Shown: positions 54,333 to 63,813, counted from the stretch's first letter. The stretch is DNA of 64,000 nt from an uncultured Pseudomonadota bacterium (GCA_903844155.1 CAIMSU010000232.1:78544-142543), one strand, 5' to 3'. A program made the numbers and translations. Notes: generated from the sequence alone by a model not told the origin.

Positions 54333-55097
54333 TCAGGCGTGCACAATCTTCTCGAACATCGTCCTGGTAAAATCGTGACCGGCGAGAAAACAAAGCCGCA
54401 CCGAGACGTCCGACCCGCGCACGTCGACCTGCTCCACGTTGCCCAGCGGCTCGCCGTCGATGACGCAGCGGGCGGGGCGGTGCTCCCAGTCGAGCACCTC
54501 GATGTGGATGGGCGAGGTGTGCGGCAGGACGAGCGGCGCGAGGCGAGGGGTGTGCGGGCAGATCGCCGTGAGCTGCGTCGCGCGCACGAGCGGGTGTGCG
54601 GCGGGACCGCCGGCCGAGAACGAGTACGCGGTGGAACCGAGGGGCGTTGCGGCGATGAGACCGTCGCAGACCATGCGTTTCACGGCCTCGACGCCGTCGA
54701 CCGTCACGCGCAGGTGGCAGGTCTGGCCGGTCTGGCGCTCGACGTAGACGTCGTTGACGGCGGCGCCTTCAAAATCGTCGCCGTCGGGGCTGATGGCGCG
54801 GACCTGGAGGCGCGGGAAGCCGTGGCTCACGTAGCCTTCGGCCTCCAGGACGCCTGCGACGGCTCGGGCGACGGCGTCCGGCTCGCCGGCCATGTCGTTC
54901 ATCAGGAAGCCCAGGTAGCCGCAATTGATCCCGAGGTAGCTGTGCAGTGGGCCGTGCGCGTGGATGGCGCGGAGCATGGTGCCGTCGCCGCCAAGCACCA
55001 GGCAGACGTCGGGCGCGAGCGAGTCGGGAAGGGCGAGGCGGGTGAACGCCGCGTCGAGGGCGTGGCCGCGGGCGTTCTCTGCTGCGAAACGGATCAT
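54333..55097 (-). CDS. nadK: NAD kinase
   Basis: This 254-residue NAD(+)/NADH kinase makes NADP. Signatures are VLGGDGTMLRA (catalytic GGDG), LGINCGYLGFL, NDVYVERQ and DGLIAATPLGSTAYSFSAGGP. It is a little short at the N-terminus (~290 is typical) but includes all motifs. The ATG has a GATACC box 9 nt upstream on the - strand (55107-55112). It converges on the small lipoprotein gene and diverges from the acyltransferase gene. Confidence 0.93.
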   Translation of the reverse strand: MIRFAAENARGHALDAAFTRLALPDSLAPDVCLVLGGDGTMLRAIHAHGPLHSYLGINCGYLGFLMNDMAGEPDAVARAVAGVLEAEGYVSHGFPRLQVRAISPDGDDFEGAAVNDVYVERQTGQTCHLRVTVDGVEAVKRMVCDGLIAATPLGSTAYSFSAGGPAAHPLVRATQLTAICPHTPRLAPLVLPHTSPIHIEVLDWEHRPARCVIDGEPLGNVEQVDVRGSDVSVRLCFLAGHDFTRTMFEKIVHA

Positions 55098-55106
55098 CGG
55101 GGCCGG

Positions 55107-55112
55107 GGTATC
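55107..55112 (-). promoter_or_regulatory. GATACC -10-like box, nadK
   Basis: On the - strand GATACC lies 9 nt before the ATG. A second GATACC (55160-55165, + strand) lies 11 nt before the acyltransferase ATG in the same divergent gap. Confidence 0.4.
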
Positions 55113-55176
55113 AAGAAAGTGGGCGGGGGGCTAGCCTGCGACGGACCCCGCCAGAGCGCGATACCCGCCCGCGGTC

Positions 55177-56097
55177 ATGCAGATCACGTTCGAGGAGCTC
55201 AACGCCCTCCCGCTCGCCGTTGTCCGGAAGATCCTGCCCGGATGGGTTGCGGCGCACGTCACGGACGAGACGGTGCGGCTGCGGCTGCAGGGCGAGCTGG
55301 AGGCGCTGCTCGGCGCGGTGCCCGAGCCCGACCTCGTCGCCCTGCGCAGCACCTTCATGGTGGCGGGCGATGCCTGGCGCTTCCATCCGGCAGATCCGAT
55401 CGCCCGCGCCCTGACCCGCCTGTACATGAACGAGCTGGTCACCACGCAGGCGTTCGAGCATCCGGAGCGTCTGCGACGGTTCCTCGATTCGGGGCCTCCT
55501 CGGCGGATCATCATCGGCAACCACCTCTCATACACGGACACGCAGGTCACCGATCGCGCGTTCGTCACCGCCGGCTTCCCGGCCGCCGCCGACCGCCTCG
55601 TCGCCATCGCCGGTCCCAAGGTCTACACCGATCCCTGGCGTCGGCTCGCCGCAATTTCGCTGCACACCCGGAAGACGCCCCAGTCCAACGTCGTCGCGAC
55701 CGAGCAGGACGCGCTCTCGCCCCGCGAGCTGGCCGTCGTCGCCTTCGCGGCCATCGACGAGTGCGTGAGCTTGACGGACCAGGGCTACATCCCGCTGCTC
55801 TACCCGGAGGGCGCGCGGTCGCGATCCGGGCATGTACGCCCGTTTCTACGCGCGTCGGCCCGCTATCTGCAGCAGCCCGACATGCAGATCCTCGCCATGG
55901 CCCAGACGGGCACCGAGCACATCTTCCCGATTGGCGAGGCGGTGATGACGCCGGGGCCGGTCCGCATCGCCTTCGCCGAGCCGTTCTGCGCCGCGGATTA
56001 TCCGGGGAAGACCGGGCCGATTATCGAGGCGCACCGGCGTCTCGCAGCGATGTTGCCGGAGGCGTATCGGCCGGAGACCGACGAGGTTCTGGCGTAG
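55177..56097 (+). CDS. PlsC-like glycerolipid acyltransferase
   Basis: A 306-residue enzyme of the lysophosphatidate/1-acylglycerol-3-phosphate acyltransferase superfamily. Motif I is IIIGNHLSYTDTQ (NHxxxxD), and YPEGARSRSG matches the FPEGTRS motif. No clear membrane helix is seen; the protein may be peripheral. It probably acylates a lysophospholipid or sterol-like acceptor. ATG start. It stands alone, divergent from nadK. Confidence 0.82.
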   Translation: MQITFEELNALPLAVVRKILPGWVAAHVTDETVRLRLQGELEALLGAVPEPDLVALRSTFMVAGDAWRFHPADPIARALTRLYMNELVTTQAFEHPERLRRFLDSGPPRRIIIGNHLSYTDTQVTDRAFVTAGFPAAADRLVAIAGPKVYTDPWRRLAAISLHTRKTPQSNVVATEQDALSPRELAVVAFAAIDECVSLTDQGYIPLLYPEGARSRSGHVRPFLRASARYLQQPDMQILAMAQTGTEHIFPIGEAVMTPGPVRIAFAEPFCAADYPGKTGPIIEAHRRLAAMLPEAYRPETDEVLA

Positions 56098-57027
56098 CTA
56101 CCGCGCCGCCTTCTTTTGCCCATACGCGCTGCGTTTCTTCATCAGCTCGCCCCGCCGCGCCCGTCGCAGCAGGTGCCCGATGCCCTCCGAGGGTCCGAAG
56201 CCTTCGCTCTCGATCACCTGCGGACGCGTCGGCTCCAGGCACCACTTCGCGACGTCCACCGCCATGCGTACGCCGCCCGGCTCAAGCGTCGGCATGTGTC
56301 CCAAATCGTCATACCGCCAGACCACCGCCTCGTAGAGATCGCCGAGCAGGCGCGTCTTCTGCCAGGGGAACACCTTGTCGTGCAGGCCGATGGCGACGAG
56401 GACGGGCATGGTCAGGAGCGTTGCCTCGACGTGCGGCCGACGGACGAGGTCGATGGCCAGCGCTGGCGGCCAGGGGACGCTCTGCATCCAGGCCTTCTCG
56501 GCCTCCTCCGCCGACATCCGGTTCATGCCCAGCGAGGTGTAGGCGGCGAGCGAGGGGCGGACGGTCCGACCGCGGGCGACCGGCACCATCGGCGCCAGGT
56601 GCCCGAGCTGTTGGAGTGTTGGGACCACGCGAATCTGCCCGGGAGGCGTGGGGCAGACGAGGACGACCCCACGCAGCTTCTGCATGTCCGGGCGCGCGGC
56701 AACCACCTGCGCGACGAGTCCGGACATGCTGTGCCCGAGGAGCACGATCTTTTCGGGCCCCTGTGCGGGCGACAGCGCGCCAAGCGCCTGGGCGAGGGCA
56801 TCGGCGCTGGCCTGGACCGTGACCCCGCCGACGTCGTCCCCGGGTCGGTGCCCGGGCATCGTCAACGCGACAACCCGAAGGTTCCACGCCGTGAACGTCG
56901 CCACCCAGGGCTCGAACATCCATGGCCCGAGGCCGATGCCGTGCGTCATCACGACGGTGGCAACGGCGTTCGGGCATGGAAAATCGAGCCCCGAGAGGGG
57001 GCCGAGCTGGATGGGAATGGGGATCAT
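56098..57027 (-). CDS. Alpha/beta hydrolase
   Basis: A 309-residue soluble hydrolase with VVMTHGIGLGPWMFEPW, VALTMPGHRPGDDVGG and nucleophile elbow LLGHSMSG. The acid/His portion is in LHDKVFPWQKTRLL and DDLGHMPTLEPGG. A basic C-terminal tail (RRARRGELMKKRSAYGQKKAAR region) is unusual and may bind nucleic acid or membrane. It ends one base after the acyltransferase stop on the other strand. Substrate unknown. The SCP2 gene lies 30 nt upstream on the same strand, probably in one transcript. Confidence 0.85.
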   Translation of the reverse strand: MIPIPIQLGPLSGLDFPCPNAVATVVMTHGIGLGPWMFEPWVATFTAWNLRVVALTMPGHRPGDDVGGVTVQASADALAQALGALSPAQGPEKIVLLGHSMSGLVAQVVAARPDMQKLRGVVLVCPTPPGQIRVVPTLQQLGHLAPMVPVARGRTVRPSLAAYTSLGMNRMSAEEAEKAWMQSVPWPPALAIDLVRRPHVEATLLTMPVLVAIGLHDKVFPWQKTRLLGDLYEAVVWRYDDLGHMPTLEPGGVRMAVDVAKWCLEPTRPQVIESEGFGPSEGIGHLLRRARRGELMKKRSAYGQKKAAR

Positions 57028-57057
57028 CGAGGAGCGGCCGGGGCCGCAGACCCGCCC

Positions 57058-57369
57058 TTAGGCCAGGATCTTCTGCAATTGCAGGGCGAGCGCGACCTTG
57101 GTGGCCTTGACCTTGCCCATCATGAAGAGCTGCATGGCGGCGCTGGGGTTGTCGAGGATCTTCTCCCAGTCTGCCTTGGCGACGGTGATGATGCAGCCGG
57201 GGTTTTCGATGGCGCCGACGATGACCGAGCCGGGAGCCGTCGAAAGGTCCAGCGTCCAGGTGCCGGCCCCCGTGATGTCAAACTGGATGCTGTCCTTGAC
57301 GGAAGCCTGCAGCTCGGGCGTGATCTTCGCGGGGAGGTAGGTCTCGAAAAACTCGTTGGTATCGGCCAC
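57058..57369 (-). CDS. SCP2 sterol-carrier domain protein
   Basis: A 103-residue single-domain SCP2 protein: IQFDITGAGTWTLDLS, then DNPSAAMQLFMMGKVKATKV near the C-terminus. SCP2 folds hold sterols, fatty acyl chains or acyl-CoA. The AGGAG Shine-Dalgarno is about 10 nt or more upstream. It lies beside a hydrolase and an acyltransferase, consistent with lipid handling. Confidence 0.87.
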   Translation of the reverse strand: MADTNEFFETYLPAKITPELQASVKDSIQFDITGAGTWTLDLSTAPGSVIVGAIENPGCIITVAKADWEKILDNPSAAMQLFMMGKVKATKVALALQLQKILA

Positions 57370-57512
57370 GGGGGGCTCCTTTGGGAAGGGCTCGCCTCGT
57401 AACCCGGAATCGGTCCGACTTCACCCGCTGGGAGGTCGGCGCCGCTTGCTCCCTTCCCCGCTTGCTGCTACCCCTGCGCGGCGTCGCCCTCCTGCTCCCC
57501 AAAGAGGTCCTT

Positions 57513-60500
57513 GTGGCCAAGCCGCTGATCATCGTCGAATCCCCCGCAAAGGCGCGGACCATCGAGCGGTTCCTGGGCTCCGAGTACACCGTGATGGCCA
57601 GCGTAGGGCACATCCGGGACCTGCCGGACAGCGCCGAGGAGGTCCCGGCCGAGTTCCGCGGGCGCGCCGACGTGAAGTACGGCATCGAGATCGCGCGCGA
57701 TTTCACGCCCATCTACGTGGTCAAGGCCGAAAAGCGCCGAACGGTCGCCGACTTGCGGGCAGCCGTGCGCGCGGCTTCCCGGATCCTGCTGGCGACAGAC
57801 GAGGACCGGGAGGGCGAGGCCATCTCCTGGCATCTGCGCGAGGAGCTGACGACGCGGTCGTCAAAAACTCCCATCGCCCGCCTCGTCTTTCACGAGATCA
57901 CGCCCGAGGCCATCCAGGCGGCGCTCGCACACCCCCGCGCCATCGACGAGCACCTCGTCCAGGCCCAGGAGGCGCGCCGCGTCATCGACCGGCTGTACGG
58001 CTACGAAGTCTCGCCGCTGCTCTGGAAGAAGGTCAAGCCCCGGCTGTCGGCAGGACGCGTCCAAAGCCCGGCTTTGCGGCTGATCGTCGAGCGTGAGCGC
58101 GCGCGCATGGCGTTCCGGTCGTCGGGCTGGTGGGATGTGACGGCCACGATGGCGGCGCGCGCTGGCTCGCTGACCGGCGGGCTCGTGGCGATGGGCGGCG
58201 TGCGGGTGGCGTCGGGCGCAGATTTTGACCCGAACACGGGGCTTTTGATCGCCAAGGGGACGCCCCCGGTGCTGCTGGACCAGACTCGCGCTGAGCGGCT
58301 GGCCAAGGCGATCCTCGGCCAGGAAGGCCGGGTTGACGCGGTCGAGTCCAAGCCGTTCCGCGAGTCCCCGAAACCACCGTTCACGACGAGCACGCTGCAG
58401 CAGGAGGCCAACCGCAAGCTGCGCTGGACCGCGAAGGACGCGATGAAGTCGGCCCAGCGGCTCTACGAGAACGGCTGGATCACCTACATGCGCACCGACT
58501 CCGTGGTGCTCTCGGAGCAGGCGCTGACCGCCGCGCGCGGGCTGATCGCCACCGATTACGGGAAGGATTACCTACCGAATCGCCCGCGGGTCTACGCGTC
58601 CACCGCCAAGAACGCCCAGGAGGCCCACGAGGCCATCCGGCCGGCCGGCACCCGGTTCCGCTCGATCGAGGAGGCGCGCCGCGAGCTCGATCCCGTTGAC
58701 GCCCGCCTGTACGAGCTGATCTGGAAGCGCACCGTCGCGAGCCAGATGGTCGACGCGACCGGAAAGCGAGTTGCCGTCGACGTGAACGTCGCCGTCAGCA
58801 TTCCCGGCGCCGGGACCCCCGCCCGGTTCCGGGCGACCGGCCTCACCATCGACTTTCCGGGCTTCCGCCGTGCCTATGTCGAGGGCAGCGACGATCCCGA
58901 GGCCGAGCTGGCCGACCAGGAGCGCGTGCTCGCCCCTGTCGCCGTCGGGGACACCGTGCGGTTCGAAAAGCTCGTTCCAAAGGGGCACACCACGCAGCCC
59001 CCCGCGCGGCTCAACGACGCCACGCTCGTGAAGGAGCTGGAGGCGCGTGGCATCGGCCGCCCGTCCACCTGGGCGACGATCATCGACACGATCATCCAGC
59101 GAACCTACGTTTTCCGCAAGGGCAACGCGCTCGTCCCGACGTTCACCGGCTTCGCCGTCACCGCGCTGATGGAGCAGTACCTCGGCGAGCTGGTTGACTA
59201 CGCGCTCACGGCGAACATCGAGGAGGACCTTGACCGCGTCGCCCTCGGCGGTGTCGACCGCCTCACCATCATAAAGAAGTTCTACCACGGCAAGGACGGC
59301 CTCGAAGCTCGGGTTGTCGACGCCGGCAACGTCGTCGACCCCCGCGTCATCTGCAGCATCCCCATCGGCCGCTCGGGCGAGGTCGACGTGGTCGTGCGCG
59401 TCGGCCGCTACGGACCCTTCCTCTCCGCGGGCGACCGCACTGCCGATCTGCCCGAGGACGTCGCGCCAGACGAGGTCACGCTCGCATGGGCGCTCGAGCG
59501 CCTCGACAAGAAGGCAGCTGGCCCCCGGCTGCTTGGCAAGGATGAAGCTGGCACATCCGTCTACGTGATGGACGGCCGGTTTGGCGCCTACGTGCAGCTT
59601 GGCGAGGCCGTCGCCGCGGTGGAGGCCGCCCCGGACGCGACCACCGAGGCGAGCAAGCCACCGAAAAAGGGTGCAAAGCCCGCCGCCAAGCCCTCCGGGA
59701 AAAAGCCTGCGAAGAAAGCATCGAAGAACGATGCGCCCAGGCCCCCACGCGCGTCGTTGCTCGCGGGCATGACGCCGGACACGATCACGCTGGTAGACGC
59801 CTTGAACCTGCTGAAGTTCCCGCGCACGCTTGTGCGTCCGGGGGTTGGCGGTGCTGACGAGACCACGGCCATCCAGGTCTACAACGGCCGGTACGGACCC
59901 TACGTGAAGCGCGGGACGGACAGCCGGTCGATTCCCAAGGATGTATCGCCCATGGCCATCACCTGGGCCGAGGCGGAGGCCCTGCTCGCACAGCCACCCT
60001 CGCGGCGTGGTCAGGCGGCGCCCAGGGCGGCGCTCAAGGAGCTCGGCGCTGACCCCAAGAGCGGTGGAATGATCAAGGTGCTCGAAGGAAAGTGGGGGTT
60101 CTACGTCACCGATGGCGAGACGAACGCGAACCTCGCCAAGGGCGCCGACCTTGAGACCCTCTCGCTCGCCGAGGCGGCGGAGCTGATCGAGGCCCGTCGT
60201 GGCATCCCGAGCAAGGCGAAGGGCCGGGGACGTGGGCGCAAGCCGCCGTCGCCACAAACGACGCGCACTGTCGGAAAGGGTCAGTCTGCGGCTGCGAAAA
60301 ACGCAGCGCCTGCGGGCAACGCGACGAAGGCGGCAAGCGCGAAGGGGACGTCCGCGAGTCCTGCGAAGAAGACCCCGGCGAAAGCAGGGAGTGGTTCGAA
60401 GGTGGCGCCAGGCAAGAAGCCTGCTGCGTCCGCCAAGAAGCCGGTCACTGCTGCGAAGAAGTCCGCCGCCGCGGCAAAAAAGACCGCCGCATCTGTGAGC

Positions 60501-60554
60501 CCCGGACGAAAGCCAGCCGCCAAGACGGGTGATTCCATCGAGCCGCAGCCGTGA
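57513..60554 (+). CDS. topA: DNA topoisomerase I with histone-like C-terminal tail
   Basis: This 1013-residue type IA topoisomerase relaxes negative supercoils. The TOPRIM domain begins LIIVESPAKARTIERF, with LLATDEDREGEAI. The active-site tyrosine is in GWITYMRTDS (Tyr325). The C-terminal part has four Topo_C_Rpt units (GRYGPFLSAGD, GRFGAYVQLG, GRYGPYVKRG, GKWGFYVTDG) and no zinc-ribbon cysteines. The last ~110 residues are Ala/Lys/Pro-rich (KKTPAKAGSG, KKSAAAAKKTA), like eukaryotic H1 tails. The GTG start has AGAGG 5 nt upstream. It overlaps tgt by 4 nt. Confidence 0.96.
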   Translation: MAKPLIIVESPAKARTIERFLGSEYTVMASVGHIRDLPDSAEEVPAEFRGRADVKYGIEIARDFTPIYVVKAEKRRTVADLRAAVRAASRILLATDEDREGEAISWHLREELTTRSSKTPIARLVFHEITPEAIQAALAHPRAIDEHLVQAQEARRVIDRLYGYEVSPLLWKKVKPRLSAGRVQSPALRLIVERERARMAFRSSGWWDVTATMAARAGSLTGGLVAMGGVRVASGADFDPNTGLLIAKGTPPVLLDQTRAERLAKAILGQEGRVDAVESKPFRESPKPPFTTSTLQQEANRKLRWTAKDAMKSAQRLYENGWITYMRTDSVVLSEQALTAARGLIATDYGKDYLPNRPRVYASTAKNAQEAHEAIRPAGTRFRSIEEARRELDPVDARLYELIWKRTVASQMVDATGKRVAVDVNVAVSIPGAGTPARFRATGLTIDFPGFRRAYVEGSDDPEAELADQERVLAPVAVGDTVRFEKLVPKGHTTQPPARLNDATLVKELEARGIGRPSTWATIIDTIIQRTYVFRKGNALVPTFTGFAVTALMEQYLGELVDYALTANIEEDLDRVALGGVDRLTIIKKFYHGKDGLEARVVDAGNVVDPRVICSIPIGRSGEVDVVVRVGRYGPFLSAGDRTADLPEDVAPDEVTLAWALERLDKKAAGPRLLGKDEAGTSVYVMDGRFGAYVQLGEAVAAVEAAPDATTEASKPPKKGAKPAAKPSGKKPAKKASKNDAPRPPRASLLAGMTPDTITLVDALNLLKFPRTLVRPGVGGADETTAIQVYNGRYGPYVKRGTDSRSIPKDVSPMAITWAEAEALLAQPPSRRGQAAPRAALKELGADPKSGGMIKVLEGKWGFYVTDGETNANLAKGADLETLSLAEAAELIEARRGIPSKAKGRGRGRKPPSPQTTRTVGKGQSAAAKNAAPAGNATKAASAKGTSASPAKKTPAKAGSGSKVAPGKKPAASAKKPVTAAKKSAAAAKKTAASVSPGRKPAAKTGDSIEPQP

Positions 60555-61774
60555 AACCGCTACGGTGGGCCTCGCTCGGAAGCGCGGGCGCAGCGCGGGC
60601 GGGCGTGCTCCACCTCGCGGGAGTGGAGGTCCGCACGCCAACGTTCATGCCCGTCGGCACGCAGGCGGCCATCCGCACCGTCTCGCCGCTGCACCTCGAA
60701 CAGACTGGCAGCCAGATTGTGTTGGCCAACACCTACCACCTCTCCCAGCGTCCCGGCGAGGACGTGGTGAAGAAGGCCGGTGGGCTCCACAAGTTCTCCG
60801 GTATCAAGTTGCCGATGTTGACCGACTCGGGCGGGTTCCAGGTGTTCTCGCTCGACAAGAAGGAGGTGACCGAGGAGGGGGTCACGTTCACCTACGAGGT
60901 CGACGGCAACCGCACCTTCCTCTCGCCCGAGCGCTCGATGCAGATCCAGCAGGATCTCGGCGCAGACATCGCCATGGTGTTTGATGAGTGTCTGCCGTTT
61001 GGCGCGGACCGCAAATACGCGGAGGCCTCCGTTGGTCGGACCACGCGCTGGGAGCGCAGGTCCAAAGCGGCACATACGCGACCGGACCAGTCGCTGTTCG
61101 GCATCGTCCAGGGTGGGTTCTGGGGTGACCTTCGCAAGCGTTCGGCCGAGGAGATCCAGGAGATCGGCTTTGACGGGTACGCCATCGGCGGCCTGTCTGT
61201 CGGCGAAGGCCACAAGGCGATGTGCGAGGTGCTCGATGACACCATGCCGCATATCTCACGGTCACACGCCCGCTATCTGATGGGCGTCGGCCGCCCGATC
61301 GATCTGGTCGAGGGTGTGGCCCGCGGCGTGGACATGTTTGACTGTGTGTTGGCCACGCGGCACGGTCGCTCGGGCGTCGTGTACACCACCACGGGCCGGA
61401 TCCGGGTCTCGGACGCGAAGTTCCGCAAGGACATGTTCCCGATCGACACCGACTGCCGGTGCTACGCGTGTGTCACGTTCACGCGCGCGTACATCCACCA
61501 CCTCCTGCGCGTCGACGAGGTGCTTGGCAGCACGCTCTGCACCATCCACAACCTGCACTGGTTCGCGACATTCATGGACCGCATGCGCGACAGCATCATC
61601 GATGGGACATTTGAGTCCTATCGACGGCGCGTGCACGACCTTTACCCGGAGGACACGTCGGCGAAGCCGGTCGCGGTCTACACGCCCGCGGGCGGATCGG
61701 GGACGGCGCGGGTGGAGAAGGGGCCGGGGAAGGTCGGGAAGCCGGGGGCAGTTGGCGGAAAGCGCGGGCGATAG
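60551..61774 (+). CDS. tgt: tRNA-guanine (queuine) transglycosylase
   Basis: This 407-residue enzyme exchanges guanine 34 for preQ1 in tRNAs with GUN anticodons. It has FMPVGTQAAIRTVSP, DSGGFQVFSL, FDECLPFG, GIVQGGFWGDLR, GGLSVGEG and YLMGVGRPIDLVEGV. The zinc site is CRCYACVTFTRAYIHH. The C-terminus has a Gly/Lys-rich tail. GTG start overlapping the topA stop (GTGA). A QueG-like gene lies in the window but looks functionally separate. Confidence 0.96.
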   Translation: MKPLRWASLGSAGAARAGVLHLAGVEVRTPTFMPVGTQAAIRTVSPLHLEQTGSQIVLANTYHLSQRPGEDVVKKAGGLHKFSGIKLPMLTDSGGFQVFSLDKKEVTEEGVTFTYEVDGNRTFLSPERSMQIQQDLGADIAMVFDECLPFGADRKYAEASVGRTTRWERRSKAAHTRPDQSLFGIVQGGFWGDLRKRSAEEIQEIGFDGYAIGGLSVGEGHKAMCEVLDDTMPHISRSHARYLMGVGRPIDLVEGVARGVDMFDCVLATRHGRSGVVYTTTGRIRVSDAKFRKDMFPIDTDCRCYACVTFTRAYIHHLLRVDEVLGSTLCTIHNLHWFATFMDRMRDSIIDGTFESYRRRVHDLYPEDTSAKPVAVYTPAGGSGTARVEKGPGKVGKPGAVGGKRGR

Positions 61775-61840
61775 CGGCTTACTCAGGGGGAAATCCGCCG
61801 CTGTCACGGCCTGGTCGGGGTCGGCGTCGCAGCGGAACCG

Positions 61841-61846
61841 GATAGC
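61841..61846 (+). promoter_or_regulatory. GATAGC -10-like box, lipoprotein gene
   Basis: GATAGC lies 8 nt before the ATG at 61855, with no Shine-Dalgarno. Confidence 0.42.
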
Positions 61847-61854
61847 TGCCCCGA

Positions 61855-63813
61855 ATGTCCCTCCGCCCCAGCACCACCCTCGTCGCCCTCGCCCTCCTGT
61901 CCTCCTGTTCCGGCGGCAAACCCGGCGAATCCGGTAGTGACAGCGCCACGCCACGTGGCGATTGCAACCCCGTCGACGACGGCGGCTGTCTGCTGCCCTT
62001 CCCGTCGAGCTTCTACCTCGACGCGGACGCTTCCACCGGCACCGGCTACCGCGTCGCCTTCGGCCCGACGTCCCTGCCGACGGACAAGTTCGGCGTCAAC
62101 ATGAAGCCCGACAATTGGAACGTGAAGGACGGCTTTTCGACGCTCGGGCCGCTCTACGCGCTCCTGCCCGGCGCGGACGTGCACAGCCCCGGCTCGCTCA
62201 ACTTCGACACGCTCGCGAACTACATGAACGCCGACGTCACGACGATCATCGTCGACGCGGACACCGGCGAGCGCATCCCGCACTACATCGAGCGCGAGGC
62301 CTTCCCGACAGACGCGACCCGAGCGGTTCTCGTCATCCACCCCGCAGTGCCCCTGGAGCACGCGCACCGCTACGTCGTCGGCATCCGAAACCTGCTTGGG
62401 ACCGACGGCCAGCCCGTCGCCGCGCCCGCTGGATTCGCGGCGTTGCGAGACAGTAGCTCAAGCTCCGACCCGGACGTTCAGCGGCAGGTCCCCGAGTATG
62501 AGAGTGTCGTCTTCCCCGCGCTCACGACCGCAGGCTTTGACCGGGCGAGTCTGCAGCTCGCGTGGGACTTTGTGACGGTGTCGGCTGACAACTCGCTCTC
62601 GGTGATGAAGTCTGTGCGGGATGATGCCCTCACGCAAGTGCCGGCCGGTGGCCCGCCCTACCACATCACCAACATGTATGACGACAACTGCCAGTCAGGC
62701 GGCACGGTCGGCCGCACCATCGAAGGCACCGAGACGGTGCCGTTCTACCTGGAGCAGGATGCGCCCGGCACCTTCCTCAACCGCCCTGACGGCACTGCCG
62801 ACGGCCCCGTCGTCCAGAACGGGACGGTGGACGTGCCGTTTACCATCGTGGTGCCGTGCTCGGTGCTCCTCGACCCGCGCCCGTCGCTCCTGATCCAGGC
62901 CGGCCATGGGCTCTTCGGCGACCATACCGACGTCACCGGGAGCCCGTTCGCGGACGTGGCCGAGCAAGCCCACGCTGTCATCTTCGCGACGAGCTGGCGC
63001 GGCATGAGCCACGCCGACTACAATGCCGTAACGCTGATGATGGCGAGCGATCCGTCCGATTTCACGATCATCCCGGATGGGCTGACACAGGGACACATCG
63101 AGGCGTTGCTCATGGCGCGCCTGATGCAGGGCGATCTCGCGAACGACGGGGCACTGGAGCAGAACGGAGCGAAGCTGGTCGATCCGTCCGTCGTCGACTT
63201 CTACGGCGTCTCACTTGGGAGCGTGCTCGGTGGGGCGCAGGTGGCGATGTCGCCGACGATCCAGACATCCGTCATGCAAATCTCGGGCATGCCATTCAGC
63301 TTGTTGCTGACCCGCTCCGCCGATTTCCAGAGTTTTCTTGCGCTGCTCGGCGCCAAGTACGATGACCCCGTCGACATCTCACTCATCGTGCCGCTCGCGC
63401 AGATGCTTTGGGACCCCACCGAGGCGGGTGGCTGGGCGCATTACCTCGCCGACGGGAGCGCTGAGGGCGGTGCTGCCGACCGCCGGTTCCTCTTCCAGGT
63501 CGGCATCGGCGACGACACCGTCACCTCCATCGCCGGCGAGCAGTACGCACGCAGCGCGGGGGCGGGGTTGCTCGACACGGCGCCGCGAGATGTGTTTGGT
63601 GTGTCACCCGTCGCGGACCCCACCCAGGGCTCCGGTCTGCTCGAATGGGACTACGGTTTCGTCGAGAACCCGACCCCCGCGCCTGCAGGCCTCGGCGACA
63701 GCGACCCCCACGGCCGCCTGCCCGGCGAGACCTCCGCGCAGGCCCAGGTCGCGTCCTTCTTCAACACCGGCAGCCTTGTCTCCGCCTGTGACGGCACCTG
63801 CGACCCGGACTGA
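61855..63813 (+). CDS. Alpha/beta-hydrolase-like lipoprotein, paralogue of the 40.3 kb gene
   Basis: A 652-residue lipoprotein (signal ending LLSSC, then an Asp/Ser/Gly tether). It shares with the 40303 protein the blocks CLLPFPSSFYLDADAS, YVVGIRNLLGTDG, LLIQAGHGLFGD, an elbow (here YGVSLGSVLGG instead of YGNSQGGILGG) and the terminal CDGTCDPD. Gln/Gly in the elbow are replaced by Leu/Ser, so activity may differ. Function and substrate are unknown for both. It has its own GATAGC box and follows tgt by 80 nt. Confidence 0.8.
   Translation: MSLRPSTTLVALALLSSCSGGKPGESGSDSATPRGDCNPVDDGGCLLPFPSSFYLDADASTGTGYRVAFGPTSLPTDKFGVNMKPDNWNVKDGFSTLGPLYALLPGADVHSPGSLNFDTLANYMNADVTTIIVDADTGERIPHYIEREAFPTDATRAVLVIHPAVPLEHAHRYVVGIRNLLGTDGQPVAAPAGFAALRDSSSSSDPDVQRQVPEYESVVFPALTTAGFDRASLQLAWDFVTVSADNSLSVMKSVRDDALTQVPAGGPPYHITNMYDDNCQSGGTVGRTIEGTETVPFYLEQDAPGTFLNRPDGTADGPVVQNGTVDVPFTIVVPCSVLLDPRPSLLIQAGHGLFGDHTDVTGSPFADVAEQAHAVIFATSWRGMSHADYNAVTLMMASDPSDFTIIPDGLTQGHIEALLMARLMQGDLANDGALEQNGAKLVDPSVVDFYGVSLGSVLGGAQVAMSPTIQTSVMQISGMPFSLLLTRSADFQSFLALLGAKYDDPVDISLIVPLAQMLWDPTEAGGWAHYLADGSAEGGAADRRFLFQVGIGDDTVTSIAGEQYARSAGAGLLDTAPRDVFGVSPVADPTQGSGLLEWDYGFVENPTPAPAGLGDSDPHGRLPGETSAQAQVASFFNTGSLVSACDGTCDPD

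Noticed and set aside
54339..56822. Open frame of about 827 codons on the + strand
   Set aside because: It is antisense to nadK and the 56 kb hydrolase and out of frame with the acyltransferase, all of which have intact motifs.
58572..60641. Open frame of about 689 codons on the - strand inside topA
   Set aside because: It is a shadow of topA, Arg/Gly/Leu-rich, with no start context or known domain.
60551..61774. tgt and the QueG-like gene as one queuosine pathway
   Set aside because: They are 14 kb apart in different operons, and the QueG-like protein is short and tied to envelope genes. The link rests on family name only.
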